Part shown: piece by piece, positions 59,616-64,000 of the stretch | How positions within the stretch are numbered: the stretch's first letter is position 1 | How the letters are laid out: the number at the start of each line of letters is the position of its first letter | Source of the DNA: Symmetrospora coprosmae | Taxonomy: Eukaryota > Basidiomycota > Cystobasidiomycetes > Symmetrosporaceae | Direction: 5' to 3' | Length of the DNA: 64,000 nt | Assembly: GCA_008802785.1 (NCBI GenBank) | Contig: VUYT01000049.1 | Coordinates: forward strand, 21,064-85,063 | Program-made: the position numbers and the translations under genes | The notes under the pieces: generated by a model | Databases searched by the model: none | Told to the model about the DNA's origin: nothing | Seen by the model: only the letters and a program-made list of their open reading frames with translations

Positions 59616-60636
59616 CTAGTGCTTGACGGCGTCCTTAACTTTCGAGGCCTCCTTCTCCATGTTGGCGACGCTGTCAAGGAGCAAGCATGCATAAGCTCGA
59701 ATACACGACACAGCACGATGGAGAGGCCACTCACAAGTCCCTGTTGTAATCAAAGGAGAGCGGGGAGCGTAGGTCCAGGGAGAAGGCAGTCAGTCTCGAG
59801 TCCCGGCTTACAAGACAGCTGCGTGCCTCCTCTTCTTACTTGATGAAGCTCTCCTCATCACTGCGGGCGGCATCATCGAAGAGGGAGAGTAGTATCAGTC
59901 TTGTATGCATTCATCGTGCCCAGAGCGTAAGAGAGAAGCACGCACGATGATCCGCTGTTGGACAGAAGCGCAGGTGCCTTTGCCTTGACCTCCTTGCTGC
60001 CACCGGCCATTGAGACGGCCTGTAGAAGCGTAGACCGTGGCGGGGAGAAGCAGCGCAGGCGCCGTCAGCATTGGAGGATGCCGTCTCTCATGCTCAGGGG
60101 ATCATCGCAGGCGTACAGCGATGAGTCCGGTCACGGCGAAGGTGCCGAGCGCCAGCTGCAAGAGGTCGGAGCATCATAGGAGGGCGTGCCGCGGGCATTG
60201 CAAGTGTCAGCACCATACGAGAGCTCGCTGCGAGCGCGTCGCCGTTCCTCCTCCTCCTTCTCCTTCTGCTGCCGCTGCATCTTCTGCCGCTTTCGAGCTT
60301 CTGGCACACGGCTGAACCCGACTGACTGGCAGTGCAGCGGCAGGCTCGACGAGCAGCGGCATCGGCAGCAGCAGCAGTAGCAGCAGCAGGAGCGGGAGCG
60401 TCGGGGCAAGCTGGCAGGCGATGAGCCCTACACGTACGTATTCGTTCTTGATGGCACGGCCTGCGTGACGGATCGTGCATTTGCTGGTCAGCTCGTGCTC
60501 CGTGCGTTCTGCTCCTTGGTGAGCTCTCACTCACCTGCAATGACTGAAAGTCGCATGAAATCCCACAGTGGACCAGCCCGTCAGCCCTATGCATGTCTCT
60601 GCGAGCAGTCACTCGTCCGTGCTCACCGTAAGACAT
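59616..60636 (-). CDS. ATP19: Mitochondrial ATP synthase subunit k (Atp19-like)
   Basis: Seven tiny exons (60636-60627, 60460-60438, 60155-60117, 60019-59946, 59860-59840, 59741-59736, 59670-59616; 10, 23, 39, 74, 21, 6 and 55 nt) give 75 aa. The protein starts MSYGRAIKNEYLALGTFAV, matching the subunit k pattern of a short polar head and an LA-GT transmembrane segment. It continues SMAGGSKEVKAKAP and ends with a charged helix (VANMEKEASKVKDAVKH). Subunit k lies in the F1Fo dimer interface in the inner membrane. Yeast Atp19 is 68 aa. The gene is too fragmented to show as an ORF. I rebuilt it from splice sites: every intron is GT-AG and the sum is 228 nt. Exon 6 is only GGACTT. Confidence 0.8.
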
Positions 60637-61004
60637 GGCTAATGTGATGTACTTCGGGGTGTGGATGTGGTGACCGTCAGAGAGCACGGGCAGTGGGCAC
60701 GGGCGAATTGGCGCATGGGCTGGCACCCGACGACCTGTCCTCCATCGCGGACCCGCTGTGAGTAACTGGGACAGCCGGGCCAACATGTTACGGAGAAGGG
60801 TAAGGACTACAGTATGCGCTACAACACAGTCTCGACTCCTGATGATCAGCTTCGAGCGCGTCTGCTGCCGCAAGGTCCCTGTTTGCCAAGCAGATGTGTC
60901 TGAAACTCGCACTCGCACAGACCGAGGGCGTACCACTGGCTTTGCTAACTGCCGTGCGCCGAGTGATAGCAGGCAGAATACAGTCTACGCCGCCGGACTG
61001 CCTC
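60637..61004. other. Spacer upstream of the Atp19-like gene
   Basis: Promoter side of the subunit k gene and 3' side of the Sec72-like gene. No further element is seen. Confidence 0.45.
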
Positions 61005-61936
61005 TCACGCCTTGCCTTGACCCTTGAGACCCTTCTCGACTTCTTCCAAGGCCCGGCTCAAGTCCTGACAACGGAAAAACGGGCGAAAGGTCAGACCATG
61101 CAGGAAACCGCGGCTTCATTGTGACTGAAGGCAGACCCACCTCATTTCCTGGCTCGAATTCGAGACCGAGCAGGAGGGCCTCCTTGGCCTCTTCAAACTG
61201 CTTGAGCCCTTCGAGCGCTTTGCCTTTCCGGAAGTAGCCCTTTGTCCACTGCTTCTTGATGCCTATTGTCGCATTCGCGTCAACGAGCGCTTCCACCCAC
61301 TGCCCATCCGCCGCGTACGCCGCCGAGCGGTTGCACAGGGCGATGGAGAGCTCGTCGCGCGAGTACTGGGCCGACTCGAAGATGGGCCGGCTTGCCGCGA
61401 GCGCCGCGCTGATCGAGTAGAAGCGGATGGCGTCGGGGTACTTTTGCGCGCGAAAGGCATTGTTACCGTCCTCCTTTGCCTTTGCAATGTGGTTGCTGCG
61501 CATGTTTGGGATCGGCTGCGGCGGTGGGGGGATGTACTCGCGCATCTGGAACTGGGGCGGGACACCGGGGGGCAACGGCTGCGGGTTGTCGTTCGTGTGG
61601 ACCATTGCGCGGATCAGGAGGTTCAGATGCGCAATCTCGGACGGCGGGATGGGGCTGTCCTCGTCTATCGAGATCTGGTTCGTCGTGGCATCGAGGGCGA
61701 GCTGTAGACGTTGAGGTCCGCAACAAGGGGTGGGGATGAGCAGAACAGAGGCGTCAGTGGCTGCCGACTGACGAGTGCCGCGAGTCCATGTCCGTGGAAC
61801 GCGGTGCTTGGATGAGCAGACTGACTGCGCGCAGGTTGATGTACTCGTCAGGTACAGGTGGTGGAGCTGCCGGTCCGCCAGCGGGTGCAGCTGCAGGGTG
61901 AGGGTGAGGATGCGGATGCGGATGTTGGTGGGCCAT
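61005..61936 (-). CDS. SEC72: Sec72-like TPR protein of the ER translocon
   Basis: Three exons (61936-61826, 61701-61141, 61064-61005) give 243 aa. A His/Pro repeat start (MAHQHPHPHPHPHP) and a Pro-rich stretch lead to PDEYINLRA. Then LALDATTNQISIDEDSPIPP and HLNLLIRAMV follow, as in fungal Sec72. A TPR array covers the second half: AKAKEDGNNAFRAQKYPDAI, then ALCNRSAAYAADGQWVEAL and KGYFRKGKALEGLKQFEEA. In yeast Sec72 is a cytosolic-face subunit of the Sec62/63 post-translational translocon and binds Hsp70 tails. The His-Pro run comes from CAxCCx-type short tandem repeats. Confidence 0.78.
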
Positions 61937-62177
61937 CTCGAGCAGGGATCCCAGAGAGGATGAGTCTTCTTTGTTGTATGCGGCTGTACTGGGTTGAAAG
62001 GGGACCCCGATGGGATCCGTCTTGAAGGCGACGCGTGCGTGCGGGCGGGCGAGGCCAAGGCAGGGCAGGGCAGTGCAGAGCTGTCTGCCTCTGCTTTCAG
62101 CGACTGCAGCTGCTCAGCAATTGCAGCTACATATCAGCAGCCAGACAGATCTGCCGCCAGGAGCACTCCCCTCCGCC

Positions 62178-63662
62178 ATGTCGAGCCTCACCCTCACCAT
62201 TGCGCCCGCGCGCATGAAGCCCGGGCATCACGCAGCGAAAGCGCCCCTCAAAGTGACGCTCCCAGGAACGAACAGCACGGCCGACCTGCTCGGTGAAATC
62301 GCAGCCAAGAAGAAGGTGATTGGTCTGCAATTCAGAAACGCTGGTCGATGTGTCAATGCCTCAAGTGCTGAGTAGCGATTCACTCTTCCGCACCCCCCGG
62401 CCGCAGCTCAGCGTTCACCGCGTCCGCCTCCAGTCGCAGGACAAGAAGCAAGCCGTGCCTAACGATGACAAGAAGACGCTCGCAAGCCTGTCGTGGCTGC
62501 AGGATGGCGACATGCTCCTCTACAAAGACCTCGGCCCGCAGATCTGTACGTCCTTCGCCTAGGCAGCTCCCCGGGGACGTTGGAGCTGATTTGCCGGAAC
62601 TCGTCTCGCGTGTTCAGCCTGGAGAACAGTGGTGAGGCAGTCCTGTTCATCGGCTCTCTCTGCGCCGGCACGCCTCCGCTAAACCCTGCGCTCATTGGCA
62701 GTTCCTCACGGAATACGCGGGACCGCTCATCATCCACCCGCTCTTCTACTTTTACGGAACGCAGCTCATCTACGACCATCTGCCGAAAGCGTACGCCACG
62801 AGCGGGCCATTCAAGCACTCCAAGATGCAGCTGTGCGTGGCAGTCGGTCGCGGCCTGTGTGTTGGTGACAGTAGGCCCTGAACTGCTTCCCCCCTTCCCG
62901 CATGCAGCTTCGCCTTCTCGATGGTCATGCTGCACTACATCAAGCGGGAGCTCGAGACAGTCTTGTGCGCGCGCTAAAGCTCGGTGGCACGCCTTTTGGG
63001 CTTTCTTTGACCTTCTCTCGTGTATCGTCCCAGCGTCCACCGGTTCTCCAACGCTACCATGCCCATCTTCAACATTTTCAAGAAGTGAGTCGTCGCCCTG
63101 TAGGACCGGTCCCAAAGGTCCGTCGCCCTAATGCTCCTCGTATCTACTTAGCTCCGGCTACTACTGGGGACTATCTGGGCTCCTCCTGTCCATCCCGCTC
63201 TACGGTCCGTGGTACTCTGCCGGCGCCCTGCGGGGAACCCTGCGCGGTACGGACGAGTTCCTCTGGCCTCTAGCAAGCATCTGGCTCGTACGTCTGCTTC
63301 GTGATTTCTTATTCTTTCCTGAGCCGAGCTGATCCTTCTATCTTACGACGCCTCAGTTCGCCCAAGTCTCGAACCTGGTCTGCCACCTGATCCTCCGCTC
63401 GCTGCGGCCCGCCCACGACCCGAAGCGGCGCGCCATTCCTACAGGGTACGCATTCGATGCCATCACCTGCCCCAACTACTTTTTCGAGTCGCTCGGCTGG
63501 CTCGTCTACACGGTCCTCACGCTCAACCCGGCGTCGGCCCTCTTCTGGGCCGTGGGCACGCTCCAGATGGCCGTCTGGGCAAAGAAGAAGCACAGGAACT
63601 ACAAGAAGGAGTTTGGGAGCCAGTATCCAAAGCGGTGGATCATGATCCCGTGGGTGTACTAA
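62178..63662 (+). CDS. TSC13: Very-long-chain enoyl-CoA reductase (Tsc13/TECR)
   Basis: Eight exons (62178-62315, 62407-62545, 62618-62631, 62702-62832, 62908-62964, 63034-63084, 63152-63287, 63357-63662) give 323 aa. It carries out the last reduction of the fatty-acid elongation cycle in the ER, using NADPH to make very-long-chain acyl-CoA for sphingolipids. A ubiquitin-like N-terminal region is followed by LGPQISWRTVFLTEYAGPL, HYIKRELETVFVHRFS, PIFNIFKNSGYYWG and CPNYFFESLGW. The C-terminus, KKHRNYKKEFGSQYPKRWIM, carries the KEF-YP motif of the steroid 5-alpha reductase-like fold. Exon 3 is a 14-nt microexon needed to restore the conserved SWRTV. Confidence 0.93.
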
Positions 63663-64000
63663 GGGTGTTTCGAGCGTTCGTCCGCTTGCGAGTTCTCGCT
63701 GCAATAGATGCATGGTTGCTGTTCTGCCCGGATCATACAATTGGCACACACGAAGGTATCGGCTTCAGTGCAGATGCTTCGAATGTGAGCGGACAGTCCA
63801 CCTCAGATTGACGATTGCAACCGGAGGTACCGTACTCCAGAGAAGCAGAGCAGGCCCGTCATTAAGGAAGCCAGGAAAGACTGGTCAAAGCCATTGCAAA
63901 CGGACAAGGTGTCGAATGTAATAGAGACAACAATGAGCGCAGAGAAAGTGCGAAGAGCGAGCAGGAGTCGGATACAGGGTGTGTGGGGAGCTGTGAGAGG
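63663..64000. other. 3' flank of TSC13
   Basis: No gene or repeat is recognisable before the window ends. Confidence 0.45.

Overview
This window is nuclear DNA of a fungus and almost certainly a basidiomycete. It is GC-rich and dense with genes. Nearly every gene is cut by many short introns, typically 50-90 bases, with GT-AG ends. The gene set fits: a CPL1-type secreted cysteine-rich protein, a large HMG-CoA reductase, Ssr4, Ies2, a tricalbin/Mug190-like SMP-C2 protein and a DUF4048 protein. I do not assign a genus. All gene models below were spliced by hand. For every intact gene the exon lengths sum to a whole number of codons, which is an internal check.

Layout. 0.36-4.7 kb: a tandem pair of secreted pepsin-like aspartic proteases. 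5.1-7.4 kb: an RRM protein and calmodulin, head to head. 7.9-15.4 kb: an SMP-C2 membrane tether, GPI mannosyltransferase I (Gpi14/PIG-M) and a synaptobrevin-type SNARE. 16.6-20.6 kb: a long low-complexity single-pass membrane protein with a Gln-rich tract. 21-23.1 kb: a frame-disrupted gene of unknown family. 23.7-25.1 kb: a secreted class-3 lipase-like protein without its catalytic serine. 25.6-29.9 kb: two chromatin-remodelling subunits, Ssr4 (SWI/SNF-RSC) and Ies2 (INO80). 30.3-32.3 kb: a probable mitochondrial protein of unknown function. 32.9-36.2 kb: a large protein with a TnpB/Fanzor-like RuvC core. 36.6-40.9 kb: a coiled-coil protein and the CPL1-like protein, separated by two different minisatellites. 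41.9-48.3 kb: HMG-CoA reductase and a multi-pass membrane protein. 49-55.6 kb: an RRM protein and a DUF4048 protein. 55.9-63.7 kb: the proteasome base subunit Rpn1, ATP synthase subunit k (75 codons in seven exons), Sec72-like TPR protein and the very-long-chain enoyl reductase Tsc13/TECR.

This is ordinary eukaryotic gene order, not an operon or a metabolic cluster. Several products share compartments: ER/secretory (tricalbin, Gpi14, SNARE, Sec72, Tsc13, HMGR), chromatin (Ssr4, Ies2) and mitochondrion (Atp19, the 540-aa protein). I see no functional coupling beyond shared head-to-head promoters.

The most unusual element is the Fanzor-like gene at 32,864-36,183. Its spliced product carries GMDPG, an RERGTS segment, a cysteine pair and FNRDAN in the order expected for a TnpB-family nuclease. 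Other points of note are a pseudoenzyme lipase, an RGG box inserted inside an RRM, a start codon split by an intron, and coding exons as small as 6 nt.
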